Origin: Setophaga petechia
Taxonomy: Eukaryota > Chordata > Aves > Passeriformes > Parulidae
Reading direction: 5' to 3'
NCBI GenBank assembly: GCA_024362935.1
Contig: JANCRA010000003.1
Coordinates: 49,265,844 to 49,329,843 of the forward strand
DNA length: 64,000 nucleotides
Shown here: positions 9,313 to 20,190 of the stretch, in pieces
Position numbering within the stretch: the stretch's first letter is position 1
How the letters are laid out: each line of letters begins with the position of its first letter
Notes under the pieces: generated by a model
The model's input: the letters and a program-made list of their open reading frames with translations, nothing else
Database searches by the model: none
What the model was told of the DNA's origin: nothing
Made by a program: the position numbers and the translations under genes

Positions 9313-11428
9313 TGTGGTGGTTTTGCACGGGAGGCATCTACAGAAGTGGCGTCAGTTTCTGTGTAACTGACAATCTGTAGAGCTACTGGGAAAGCTGAGT
9401 ACGCCTCTGTGAAAAACACATGTTAAAGGTGAAGAAACTCGGGAAAGCTCCTTCTCTTCTGGCGGGTACAGAGGTAACCCAGCTGGGCGGCCCTGCCGCG
9501 GGGCCGGGCCCCCTTCCCGGGGCTGCCCCGGCCCAGCCTCCCGTGCCGGCTGCAGGCAGGGCAGGGGAGGCGGCAGAGCCGATGCTGAGCTAGGCCGTGA
9601 CTCTGACATCTTGCTCAGCCTCGCCTCTGCCTTAGGCTGAGCCCCATGGCCCGGCCTGGGCCCCAGGAACAGCCCCGGGCCAGGGCCAGAGGTTTGCCCA
9701 TCAAATTCTCCCTTCTGGTCCCCGCTCCCCAAAACGCCGAGCCCTGCCTGACCATCTCCAAGCCTTCAGCAAGATATTAACTCGTTCAGTCCTTCAGTCC
9801 TCCCTCGAGTGAGAGAAAGGAACAACATACAAGCATGTAGAAAGCAACATAAAAACATCAAAGTCAGTAGAGGAGCAGTTAGGTTCCAGATGGGAGTGTT
9901 ATGTTTGCCCAATTATCCCTTCATAAAAAAAACCAAACAATATTTGAGAGCGCAGCAATTTTAATTGAATAGTTTAGAAAATATATAAATAAGGGATAAT
10001 TTGGTTCAAATAATACTGCATAAGCAAAAGATAACCGCGGGGTAAGGAGTGCAGGGTTCTGGGACCCTTGCCACCTCACATACAAGCTTGCCAAGTAAAA
10101 ATTACCCCCTTATATGCCATGGGTTAATACCATCTCCTCCTATTTTCGGTTCGTCATATTTCTATCTCCGCCCTCATCACCACTTTTACCGCGCATGCGC
10201 CACCACTCAGTTTGGCGGTCGCACAAGTCTTTTGGGGGTCGTCTGATGAAGAGTTCGTAGTCTTCCTCTGTGTCCTTTAATTCACCTTTGGGTTACACAT
10301 GCGCACCAAGCCAGTACAATGTAAGCCAAGACTAACATATCACTACATCTACATATCAAGGCAATAAATCCCTTATAATTAGCATTTTCTGGGACCCAAC
10401 CAGGTTTTGCTTCCTTTCTGCTCATTTTTAGCAACTGTATCTTCGGCATCTTTCCTCCTGTCCTTCTGAACATCTGCTGGGAGGGGGTGGGTGGAGCCCC
10501 TCCTCTCTCTTCTTTGGCATTACAACTTTTAACTATTTTTATTATTCCCAAATATTAATTACTGTACCAATATTGATTACTGTTTCAATTTTATCAGCCC
10601 GAATCATACCCATTTACCACAGGAGGGATAAGGAGATACCTTGATCTTAAGGCTGAAATCCTCTTGTAAAGTTATAAAGAAAAAACTGTTTCCCTATAAC
10701 ACATGAAAACAGGAAGAGGTGAAGAGTTCCAATTGATATTGAACAAAAGCCTCCATACCAAAGTAAGCCAATGTTAAAGCAGCTGTGCTCCTATTAGAAG
10801 TTTGAACAGAGAAAGTAGTTCTGTATCCCCAGAAAAAAAAGAAAAATATTCCTAATTCCTAGAGATGAAGATGATTTTAAAGATAGATAATGAGAACTTT
10901 TTCCTTTAAACAACTTGTCTTTAAAACAGTACCTCATATGTTAACACAGCCCACAAACGCAACTGTGAAAAAACTTGTAGAAAATAAGAGAGACTTCACA
11001 ATTACAGATTTCCCTGAACATCTACTATACATAAGAAAATCAAGAACCATGAGAGAAGTATTTTTCTTGTAGAGAAGTCTCCATAACATTAACAAGAGAG
11101 ACTTCTCTCCCTAGGAGAACTAAAGAAAGTCTATTCTAGACTATTCTAAGAAGTAAAACTGACTAAAATTTTAAGTTTTGTTTCTTTACATTGTCAGTAA
11201 GACAAAGTCGTAAAGAAAAGTGTTCCGAAAGTTTAAATCTGATTTATATTATTTTCTCCTTTAGTTACTATGAATAAATTTTTCTTTATGTCCTTTTAAA
11301 GTTTTAAACAGACTTTACTTTTCTCCTAATCCTACCTCACAACAAGGTAAACTAAACCCACCACACTCATTAGTATGTTAGCAAAAAACCTCAAGTGAAA
11401 TCTCGCATTAACAAACCAAAACCACTAG
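9313..11428. mobile_element. ERV-derived insertion with nested LTR
   Basis: The spacer at 26.23-26.90 kb is continuous where this copy is interrupted: the left flank ends at 9312, the right flank resumes at about 11429. The hexamer GGGGTG flanks both ends (9307-9312 and 11429-11434) as a target duplication, and the ends are inverted (tgtggtggttttg... ...caaaaccacta). A GC-rich part (9450-9700) is followed by AT-rich sequence. No intact coding region. The superfamily is not determined; a six-base duplication fits ERVK-like integration. Confidence 0.65.
9897..10621 (-). mobile_element. Nested solo LTR
   Basis: On the minus strand starts TGTGGTAAATGGG and ends GGGCAAACATAACA; flanked by GGAG on both sides (9893-9896 and 10622-10625). 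Contains GGCATATAAGGGGG, a good TATA box, at about 10106-10119. 725 bases. Confidence 0.65.
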
Positions 11429-12189
11429 GGGGTGAAATCAGTTTATTGATTTTGGGGGCAGAATTGAGGTCTGTAGGGAATTCAAAGCTATAAACAGTGT
11501 GGGGAAAGGGAGGGAATATTGAAACGAGTGTATTGCTGAAGGAATCCAGCAGTGTTGCCTTTAGGCGTGGCGACCGGCTTCTAAGTCTGGCACGGTGGCC
11601 CAATGCCCAGGGTCACTCGGTCCATAAGCTCCTGACACCAATGTGGTGGACAGCAAATGGCGTTTATTCAAGGGCCTCGGGGGTTTTTATGGCTTGGGTA
11701 GCCTGTGTCATTTCCTTCTGCTCATGTCCGGCTGGGTGCGGCCAGGCACGGAGCAGTGGTCTAACTACAGAGTGGGGGGATGTCCTGACTGACCGTAGAG
11801 CCCGAAATCTTCCACACTCAGGTCCTAACTCACAACAAAGCAGCTCAGTGATATCAACTGACACCTGAGAGTCCAAGTCAGATCCACCCCAAAGCCATTT
11901 GCTCTCTGATATCTCCAGGGGCAATCCTCTCCTTCTCCTATTGTTTAACTGCTCCAGTTGTGTCCTGTCCATAGCCAGGGAGGAGGAATCTCCCTGGCTT
12001 TTGTGACAGGCACACAGGACCAGGCTCCCACATCCTGCTTGCCATCTGTCCTGTCCCTCACCCTTCCCTGTGCTGCTCCACATGGAAGCTGTGGGTGGGA
12101 AAAGATGGGAAAAGCTATGTTTGGGGACAGCAGCGTTGCTCTGGTGTGTCTGTTTGTCACCCCTCCAGCTGTGTGAGGGCAGGAGAAGC
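11429..12189. other. Spacer before inverted MRGPR fragment 1
   Basis: No gene seen. Homologous to 26860-27319, with an additional segment (11540-11830) absent there. It includes tctgtttgtcacccctccagctgtgtgag, which could be the old 5' flank or acceptor of the inverted fragment. Confidence 0.5.
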
Positions 12190-12575
12190 AGCAGAGGTGT
12201 CACTGTGAGCACTTTGTCCCCTGCCACGGAGGGAGCCAGCCCTGCCTGCTGGAGCCAGCCCGGTGGGAAGGCAACCCAGGGGAGCTGGAATGAGGAGAGC
12301 CATGACAACTGGAGCCAGTGTGACAACAGGCAGTGGAGCAAAGTGCCTGTCCCGCTGCTGCTGCTGTGCCTGTGTGGACTGGTGGGAATGGGGCTGTGCT
12401 CTGGCTCCTGAGCTTCTGCATCCACAGGAACCCCATCACTCCCTGTGTGCTCAGCCTGGCCATGGCTGGCTCCACCTTCCTGCACTCCATCACCCTTGCC
12501 CTGGGGATCTTTTCTGTCCCAGAGAGCCTCTGTTACAAGCTGGGCTCGTGGGGTGTGACAGCTGGGCTGAAGGTC
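12190..12575 (+). pseudogene. Inverted MRGPR fragment (N-terminus to TM3 start), copy 1
   Basis: The only MRGPR-like sequence on the plus strand besides its twin at 27.3 kb. It starts at G-A-G-G-T-G-like sequence with no ATG, continues through a long extracellular N-terminus containing W-N-E-E and W-S-Q-C-D, and has TM1 split by a missing base at about 12388 (G-L-V-G in one frame, N-G-A-V-L-W-L-L-S-F in the next). TM2 and the next loop follow (R-N-P-I-T-P, L-S-L-A-M-A-G-S). The R-N-P after TM1 is closer to mammalian MAS/MRGPR sequences than the minus-strand genes are. The similarity ends at about 12570, where the sequence joins leader-exon-type sequence (acatgaaggagaaagtgccc). Not translatable as a receptor. 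Confidence 0.8.
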
Positions 12576-12824
12576 TGTGACATGAAGGAGAAAGTGCCCA
12601 GATCACGAGGACCTTCCCATTCCCATCCTGCTGCCTCCTCTCTGTGCCCTGTCCTTGTGTTGCTCCCCAGGGCTGGGTGCAGTCATTGGGCAGTCGGAAA
12701 TGGTTTTACAAATTTTGCTCCATCGTTGCTTCACAGCCTGGGAGTTGCTGATCTTGACTTTCTTTTCGTCCTACAAATTAAGTGGTCTTTTTCTTTTTTC
12801 TGAGAAATGATTCCTCCTTCTTAA

Positions 12825-13150
12825 AATTTTAAAAAGTTTATTAAACTACAGTACGGAACAAAATAAGGTCCAGAGGCACACTGCCCAAAACAGAAACGGG
12901 CTTGGTACCATCTTGGTAAGCCAACCCCTGGTAATCCATCCCCCACATTCAGACACATTCTGCTTTTCCAGCACAGCTCCTCCTCCGTCCCGCCTTCCCG
13001 GAGCTCGTGCAGCGCTTCGGGCTTCGACTGCCCACCATGGTCAGAGATCAGCATTACAACTCTCAACATGAACACAGTACTCACATTAGAAAAACTCCAA
13101 AGCTTAACAGAGCTTCTTTGAACATTATAGCACGCGTAATATTCATTCAA
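12825..13150 (-). repeat. K element, copy 1
   Basis: CpG-containing ~330-base element seen seven times. On the minus strand it has an open frame of 109 codons (M-N-E-Y-Y-A-C-Y...) ending at AATAAAC beside its 3' end. Not recognised; reading frame not maintained in all copies. Confidence 0.6.
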
Positions 13151-13489
13151 CGTTTCTGAGAGTCAATCACCATAGCACCTGTTTCTAACATTTGTGAATG
13201 TCTCCTCATTTCCCCCTAATTAGAAACACTCCTTCCCAGGAGAGTGTCCCATTCTTCAACTGCATTCCCTCACCTGACAGGTTTCTGCCATTCCTCATTT
13301 CTGTTCCCTGAGGGGTCACTGTCCCTCCAGCAGCAGAGGGATGCTGGTGATGCTGGTGGCACTGGAATGCTGCTGGCAGAGCTGCTGAAGCATCTGTCTG
13401 CTTGTCAGAAACAACTCCCATTCTGGGAACAGCTCCATGATCATTGCCAAAACATTCTCAGAGCCAAAGGAAGCACAGCTGAGCGGCTT

Positions 13490-13553
13490 CCTATCCTATC
13501 CTATCCTATCCTATCCTATCCTATCCTATCCTATCCTATCCTATCCTATCCTA
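13490..13553. repeat. CTATC pentanucleotide repeat
   Basis: About twelve nearly perfect units inside the spacer before G3. Confidence 0.95.
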
Positions 13554-13869
13554 ACCACATCCCACAGCTTTCCAAACTGAAGCCACTCCTCCACTGCAAG
13601 TGCAACCTGTCAGGCTGTGCTCCCCTCCAGCAGGGAGATTTGGGATTCCTGGCATCCAAAGCCCCTCCCACCTGCTCCGACTCGCTCTGGATCCCTCTGA
13701 AACCGCCTCCAACAACCCAGACCATCCTCGGGGCCCCCTTTTCACCCCCAACAGCCCTGATCCTGCCCTGCTGCACCAGGGATGCCGGCAGTGACCCAGT
13801 TCCTCCTGGCCATAGGGTTCTAGGATCCAGGAGGGAGAAGGAAACCACAGCTTCACTGTGCTCCCCAGG

Positions 13870-14100
13870 AGATCACAGGATGATAAACATGGCTGCAGCC
13901 AGTGCAGAAACAGATTTGGAGGCCTGCAGTGGTTTTGGGGCAAGTTCTGTAAGAAGAAGCAAGAGCACATGGCCAAACAAAAAGTTGAAGGCAAGGTCAC
14001 CTTTAATATCTCAGCACTCAGTGAATGTGACCACCAGAGACCCCTCTGAATGATCCTCCAGGATCAGAAAAGGACTTGGAAGAGGAGAAGAATGCATAGA
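13870..14100. repeat. R1 repeat, copy in G3 3' spacer
   Basis: Same element as at 1311, preceded by ctaggatccaggagggag. Confidence 0.55.
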
Positions 14101-14331
14101 AATGAGTCCTATAAAAGTGATGTTTATGTATCAGATAAAAAGACACTTGAATGACTCTGTCTTTACGATGGATAAAACCCCTTGTAAAGTCTCACCACAA
14201 ACAGAAATATGGAGAGATGCATCTGTGTGTCCTGAGCTGGTAAAGAATTCCCTCTTCCTAATGCTTCCCATTGTGTTTGAAAGTTCATTACTGCTGATTT
14301 TGGTATCACTCCCAGTTCCCATCTCCATCCC

Positions 14332-14423
14332 TCTCCCCATCCCATCCCATCCCATCCCATCCCATCCCATCCCATCCCATCCCATCCCATCCCATCCCAT
14401 CCCATCCCATCCCATCCCATCCC
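14332..14423. repeat. CCCAT pentanucleotide repeat
   Basis: About eighteen perfect units; creates spurious G-M-G-W-D reading frames on the minus strand. Confidence 0.95.
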
Positions 14424-14656
14424 TTGGCCCCTCCCAGCCTTCAAGTGCTTTCCATTAGGCTCTGCTGTCCTCCATTTGGGAGACCTGTGGACAGCAGCAG
14501 CTCCTGGGAGCAGAGGGTGTTTCTGATCAGCGCCACAGGAGCTGAGCCCAGGGGCTGCTCCTCAAGGCTGAGGCCTCACAAGCACGGATCAGAGCCCAGA
14601 GCGGCCTGGAAAGGGGCTGGGGATGCAGCAGCACAGGGAGGGTGATCCTGAGGGTA

Positions 14657-14662
14657 TTTATT
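14657..14662 (-). terminator. Poly(A) signal of G3
   Basis: AATAAA on the minus strand in the conserved context CTGATCAATAAATACC, 76 bases after the stop. Confidence 0.7.
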
Positions 14663-14737
14663 GATCAGGAGACTCAAGGAATCTCTCAGCCATTGTCCCG
14701 GGGTCCTTCAGCAGTGCAGTGGAAGGGATCAACAGGC

Positions 14738-15667
14738 TCAGACCCCCGTGTCCATGGCAGGATCATTGCTGTGGGCAGTGTTTTCTTCTGGGTCCTCAAA
14801 GGCCCTTTGGAGGGAGAGCCGGAGGGACTCCATGGAGCAGGGCCTCCTGCACCCCCCTGCCAAGAAGTAGATGAAGGGTTTGATGCTACTGGTGATGCAG
14901 GTGAGCAGGAAAAAAAAATGGGAGGGCACAACAATGTAACCAAGGGGCTGCAGGAAATTGCAGAGGATGAAAAGGAAAGTGAAGAGACCAATGGAGACAA
15001 TAAGAATTCTGAGCCCCTTGGGTTGCTGCCGCTGGGATCCACACTTGGCCTTAAATAAATCAATTATGAAGGAAATTATCAGCAGAGTCATGGGTGCAAC
15101 AAAGAGGAGCAGGAAGATGGCCCACATGGTGATGAGGGCTACCTGGCAGTGCTCCTGCTCGTTTGATGGACACAGGACTGTCACTGTGGGAATCTCAGTG
15201 AAGAGAGCAAAGCAAACCCAAAAATTGATAATCATCACCACAGAAATCAGATTGTCAGAAGGGTCACGGCGGCAGCAGAGCTTCCAGAGCTTTTCGATAA
15301 ACTCCGCAAGGCTGGCAGATGTCATCAAGAACGGCAGCCAGTAGCAGGAGAACACTGACAGCCATAAAAGGAAATTCAGGTAAAGCAGGGGCAGGATAGG
15401 AGAGCAGGACACATCCTCCACCAGGAAGAGGAGGGCAGAGGGGACTGTGAGGAGAAGAAAGAGGAAGTCTATGACAGCCATGCTAGAAATGACAAAGTTA
15501 TCATCCTTCAGTTTGAGGAGGCAGAGCACAGCCCCATTCCCAGCCAGCCCACAGAGGCAGATGAGCAGTGTCACACTGTGTATGGCCACGGTGGTGACAT
15601 CGGTGTCACAGAGATCATCTCCTTCAGTGGGTGAGGCAGGAGATGGGGACACAGTGCTCACCTCCAT
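14738..15667 (-). CDS. MRGPR-family GPCR G3 (lacks E/DRY)
   Basis: Complete 309-residue seven-TM receptor. TM1 has G-L-A-G-N-G (40-45); TM7 has S-S-I-K-P-F-I-Y, and C166/C174 keep the extracellular Cys pair. The intracellular end of TM3 reads A-E-F at the position of E-R-C (121-123), followed by a basic loop (C-C-R-R-D), so the arginine that contacts the G protein in class A receptors is absent. The reading frame is otherwise intact and the tail (R-A-F-E-D-P-E-E-N) is close to its paralogs. The leader exon at 16018 and an acceptor at 15766 define a 252-base intron. AATAAA on the minus strand (14657-14662) lies 76 bases downstream. An active but atypically coupled receptor, or one drifting after loss of function, are both possible. 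Confidence 0.85.
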   Translation of the reverse strand: MEVSTVSPSPASPTEGDDLCDTDVTTVAIHSVTLLICLCGLAGNGAVLCLLKLKDDNFVISSMAVIDFLFLLLTVPSALLFLVEDVSCSPILPLLYLNFLLWLSVFSCYWLPFLMTSASLAEFIEKLWKLCCRRDPSDNLISVVMIINFWVCFALFTEIPTVTVLCPSNEQEHCQVALITMWAIFLLLFVAPMTLLIISFIIDLFKAKCGSQRQQPKGLRILIVSIGLFTFLFILCNFLQPLGYIVVPSHFFFLLTCITSSIKPFIYFLAGGCRRPCSMESLRLSLQRAFEDPEENTAHSNDPAMDTGV

Positions 15668-16017
15668 GGATGGATGCTGGATGTGGCCCTGGCTGTGGTC
15701 AGAGTGGATGGGCAGTCAGTGCTTGGAGAATCCAGGGATGGAGCATGCGGCTCCTCAGCAGCTCCCTGCCGTGGGAAGGATTCAGTGGGGAGGAGTGAGA
15801 TGTGCAGGGGAGGAGGGCAGTGGACATGGTGGATTGGGAGAGGGAGGTGGTAAGGTTCGGTAGTTCAGTAGGTGATGCAGAAGCAAAGCAAAGGGCAGAG
15901 GGGCGGGGTGGGGGAGCTGGGCAGGCCCCTGCAGTCGCTGGGAGAGGGTGGCAGGAACAGAGCAGCTGGTGCAGGAGAGGAAGGTGGGGTAGGGAGGAAG
16001 GCAAACATTGCACTGAC

Positions 16018-16230
16018 CTGTTCCCTGTGGGGCAGCAGCAGGCAAAGGGGTCTGTGCAGATCAGCGGCGCTTCCTGGTACCTCTTGCTCCTTTGGGATCC
16101 GTGTCCTAAAGCGGCTCCTGCCAGGTCAGGGACATGAAGGAGAAAGTGCCCAGGTCACCAGGAGCTCCCCATTCCCGTCCTGCTGGCTGCTCTCTGTGCC
16201 CTGTCCTGGTGTTGCTCCCCAAGGCTCGTT
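16018..16230 (-). other. Leader exon L2 (for G3)
   Basis: Same block as L1 with donor GTCAGTG at 16017-16011; intron to the G3 acceptor is 252 bases. The upstream ORF is at 16106-16135. Confidence 0.65.
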
Positions 16231-17109
16231 GGAGACAAAGAGGAGTGGGGATGTCAAAAATTGCCACTTTATGTGCTCGAGAAATTAATTTCCTCTTCGT
16301 TACTTATCTTGGGTGTGGTTTTTTGGTTTGTTTTTTTTTTTTTGTTTTTTTTTCTTCAGAGGAAGTGGCTTTTCTCAGAATCTCTAAATGAATTTATTTT
16401 TGATTGGCTCCTCTTTCCCTTCTGATGAGAAACACTCCTTCCCTGTACAGTGTCCCATTCTCCAACTGCCTTTCCTCTCCCGACAGAGTTCTACCATTCC
16501 TCATTTCTCTTCCCTGAGGGGTCATTGTCCCTCCAGCAGCAGAGGCATGCTTTGGTGCTGGTGGCACCAGAATGCTGCCAGTGCTGGCAGTGTGGGTGAG
16601 GCAGCTGGGAGCTTCTCAGAAACAGCTGCTGTTCCAGGAAGGACTCTGAAGTCATTGCCAAAACATGCTCAGATCCGAGGAGGCACAATTGAGCTGCTTC
16701 CTCCTCCTATCACGATGCCATCCTCATCCCTGCTCCCCATTCTGACCCCCATCTCCATCCCCACCCTGCTCTGCATCCTCACCCCATCCTATCACATCCC
16801 ACAGCTTTCCCAGATGGAGCTGTTCCCCCACTCTGAGCACGGCCTGTCAGGCTCTGCTCTCCTCCAGTGGGGAGATTTGGGATTGCCAGCATCCAGAGCC
16901 CCTCCAACCCCCTCTGACTCTCTCCTGATCCCTTCAAAACTGCCTGCAACACCCAAGATGGTCCCCGAGACCCCTGTGCCCCTCCAAAGAGCCCCGATCC
17001 TGCCCTGCTCCACCTGGGACCCCAGTAGTGTCCCTGCTCCTCCTGGCCATAGGGCTCTAGGATCCAGGAGGGAGGAGGAAAGCCCAGCTCCAGTGTGATC
17101 CTCAGGATC

Positions 17110-17575
17110 AGACAGGATGGTAAATGTGGCTGGAGCCAGTGCAGGAACAGATTTGGAGGCCTGCAGTGGTTTTGGGGCAGGTTCTGTAACAAGAAGCAAG
17201 AGCACATGGCCAAAGGAAAAGTCCAAGGCAAGGTCACCTTTAATATCTCAGCACTCAGTGAATGGGACCACCAGAGACCCCTCTGAATGATACTCCAGGA
17301 CCAGGAAAATGACTTGGAGGATGACACCTGGAAATTAGTTCTAGGAAAATTATATTTATGTATTAGCTAAGAAACACACTTTAATGACTGTGTATGGTTA
17401 TGATGGATAAAACCCCTGTTGAAACCCCTGTCACCACATACAGATCAAGGAGAGATCCTTCTGTGTATGGCTTCCAGCTAGGGAATTCCTGCTTCCTAAG
17501 GCTTCCCATTGTTTTAGAAAGTTTATTTCAGCTGATTTCAGTATCAAGATACAGATGGGATGCACAGGGCAGAGG
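17110..17575. repeat. R1 repeat, long form
   Basis: Longer form continuing to tttagaaagtttatttcagctgatttcagt; ends at a deletion junction at about 17.6 kb. Long forms also at 43025-43480 and 50520-50950. Confidence 0.55.
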
Positions 17576-17999
17576 AGGGGGGACTGGGCAGGGCCAGTTG
17601 GCTGGAATGCTGTTGGCAGTGCTGGCAGTGCTGATGAAGCATCTGGGTGCTTGTCAGAAACAGCTCCCATTCTGGGAAGAGCTCCAGAACCACTGCCAAA
17701 GCCTCCGCTATGCCCAAGGAAGCAAAACTGAGACAAGAATTCCCATTTTTGCATTCTACCACAGGCTTGCAGAGCCCAAGGGAAGGACAGCACTCAGTTG
17801 CTTGCAGCCAGGCTATCAGCACTTGGAGCCCACCCTAATTACTGCCAGTCCCCTTGATGATGCAGTGAAAGCTGTCAGGGACCAGGGTGCTGTGAACTCC
17901 CTGTCAGCCCATATCCAGAGCTGCTCCTGCTCCTTCTCAGTCCTGGGAACACTTGGGGTTGTTTTTGTGGTTGTCTGATCCCAGACTGACCCTTTGCCA

Positions 18000-18265
18000 G
18001 CAGGAACACTTTCCACTATCCCACGTTGCTCCAAACCTGTGTCAGTCTGGTTTTGGACACTTCCAGGGATCCAGGGGCAGCCACAGCCTCTCTGGGCAAT
18101 GTATGGCAGGGCCCCACCACCCTCACAGGGAAGGATTTCTTCCCAATATCCAATCTGACCCCACCCTCTGTCACTGGGAAGCCATTCCCCCTTGTCCTGT
18201 CACTCCATGCCCTTGTCCAAAGTCGCTCTACAAATCTCCTGGAGCCCCATCAGCTCCTGGATCAT
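18000..18265 (-). mobile_element. CR1-type LINE 3' fragment
   Basis: CR1 end including TTGCCCAGAGAGGCTGTGGC on the minus strand; sits at the start of a U block. Confidence 0.82.
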
Positions 18266-18289
18266 GAAGTGTTATCCCTTGAAAGGATT

Positions 18290-20110
18290 GGGCTGGTGAG
18301 GGGATGTGAGATTCCATAGCTGGGGACACAAACACGGTGTCAGCAGGGAAGAGAGGTGACAGTTCTGGTCCCAGGGCCAGCAGTTTCCAGCAGGAGCATC
18401 CCAGATCCCTGAGGCACATGTCAGCCTGGGTAGGAATCATCTTGGAATTCACTGTAGGTTGCAGTCTGAATTCCAGGAAAACTCTTGCTTTGAAATCTTT
18501 GCTCTTTTGAAAGGAAGCTCAGGTAGGGAGTGGCCTGGATGGCAGTGGAGACAAGGAAGGTGCTTGGATGTAGAAAAAGCACATTGGAGGATCATGATGC
18601 TCCTGCACTTGCCTTGGGAACAACCCCCTGGTTGAGTTGCTCTTCCCTGGACAAGAGGTTGCACCATGGAAAGTTTCTGCTTTGCAATGGGCAGGAAAAC
18701 AGGAGACAGGGAGAGAAAAACCCGCTCAGATATCCAAATCTGTCTCATCTGTTAATTATTAACTACTCTGTTAATAAATGCTGCTTAGCTCTTTAACCTC
18801 ACATGTGACTCCAAAGCCTTACTGTACACATGATTTCACTCTCACTTCCCTTTCCAGAAGCTGTGGCATGTTGGTTTCCCCTGGATTTAAGGCAGTGGGA
18901 AAAGGATGGACAGCTTCCCCCTGAGCAAGAGATGTGGCTGCTGCCCAGGTCTCCGCCAGGAGGAATCAGGAGCTCTTGGTGCTGCCAACATCATCCCAAG
19001 CATTGCAGGCACGTGCCTTAGGAAGGGCTCTAGTATGAGACAGGGACCTGCCCTGCTCCCAGACCAGCCAGAGGCTTTGGAATGTGATAAAAAAAGGACA
19101 TGAGCCATTTTGGACACTGTTTAACAGTGACAGGCTCTGCAGTGAAGCCTGGATGCTGTTTATTCAAAAAATTCAAAGGCTGGGCCTACCACAGTGAAAA
19201 GAAACAAAAACCATTAATCCAATCCCTCTGATTGAGGGGTGGATACAGAATGGCAAAGATCAGGAGAGGCTGGACTGTGGCTGGAGCTGCTGTGCAGAGT
19301 GGCTGTGCAGCTCCTGCTGAGGGTGGCCAGGTTCAGGATGGAGGTGGTCAAGGGCTTCCCTGGACACTGATGCTGGGGAACCAGAGGATGGATGGCCCCA
19401 TTCTGCAGAAGAGCAGCATAACCCCCTAATTTCTGTGCAATTAAATGGTCCAAGCATCTGGTGATGGGAATTTCCATATTCCATGTACTTTCTGGTACAG
19501 GCACAGGAGTTCAGCGGAGTTCACTATCCACCCTGCACTTTACTCAGAGGGATTTAATTCTGGAATTCAAGAATGTGAGACATTCCCACTGAAAGGATCA
19601 GGGAATGTTGCTGTCCCTCCCCAGCTCTGCAGCCCCACCTGGTGTCCCTTCCCATCAGCTGGGAATGCAGAGCTGGCTCTTGCTGGACAGAAGGGGAAGG
19701 ATGCTCCCTGTGATCCCAAGCCCTCTCCTGCCATCCAGAGGCACCAGCCCTGCAGGGATTTGGGAAATCACTGCCACCCCGTGCTGGGAGTGTCCCCAGG
19801 GATGAAGGTGTCCCATTCTTTGCAGGCAAGAGCTCCCTGAAAGCACCATGAAAGTCATTTGCTGAGCCAAAGGAGATAGAGTTCATTCCCTGGGGCTGAG
19901 GCCATGAGGGTCATTCCATGGGGAATAGAGCTGGGGAACAGCACTGAGCCCAGCTGCACTGCTTGGAGCCATGTGGATCCAGGAGGGAGGAGGAAAGCCA
20001 TGCTCCAGTGTGCTCTCTGCAGAGCATCCCACAAAAAACACCCAAGGCAATGCTCCTGCTCCCTCCTCCTCTATGAATACACCACCACAGGGAGGGTGAT
20101 CCTGTGGATA
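18290..20110. repeat. U block, copy 1 (3' of G4)
   Basis: About 1.8 kb without a gene, running from a CR1 end to the G4 3' region. Includes an AATAAA on the minus strand near 19160 and shared sequence ccatattccatgtactttctgg. Four full copies, plus a short remnant at 22165-22570 before P5. Confidence 0.75.
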
Positions 20111-20190
20111 TTGATTAATGAGGAGACTCAAGGAAACCTGTGGCCTCTGGCCGAGGTCCTTCAGCAGAGCAGTGGAAGGGATCAGCAGGC

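Noticed and set aside
9313..11428. Retroviral gag or pol genes in the ERV insertion
   Set aside because: Only short, unrelated frames (up to 126 codons, in GC-rich sequence); no recognisable retroviral domain.
14131..14444. Repetitive G-M-G-W-D protein
   Set aside because: Translation of the CCCAT microsatellite.
19214..19504. 96-codon frame in the U blocks
   Set aside because: Most differences between the four copies are non-synonymous and the ends diverge; no known domain.
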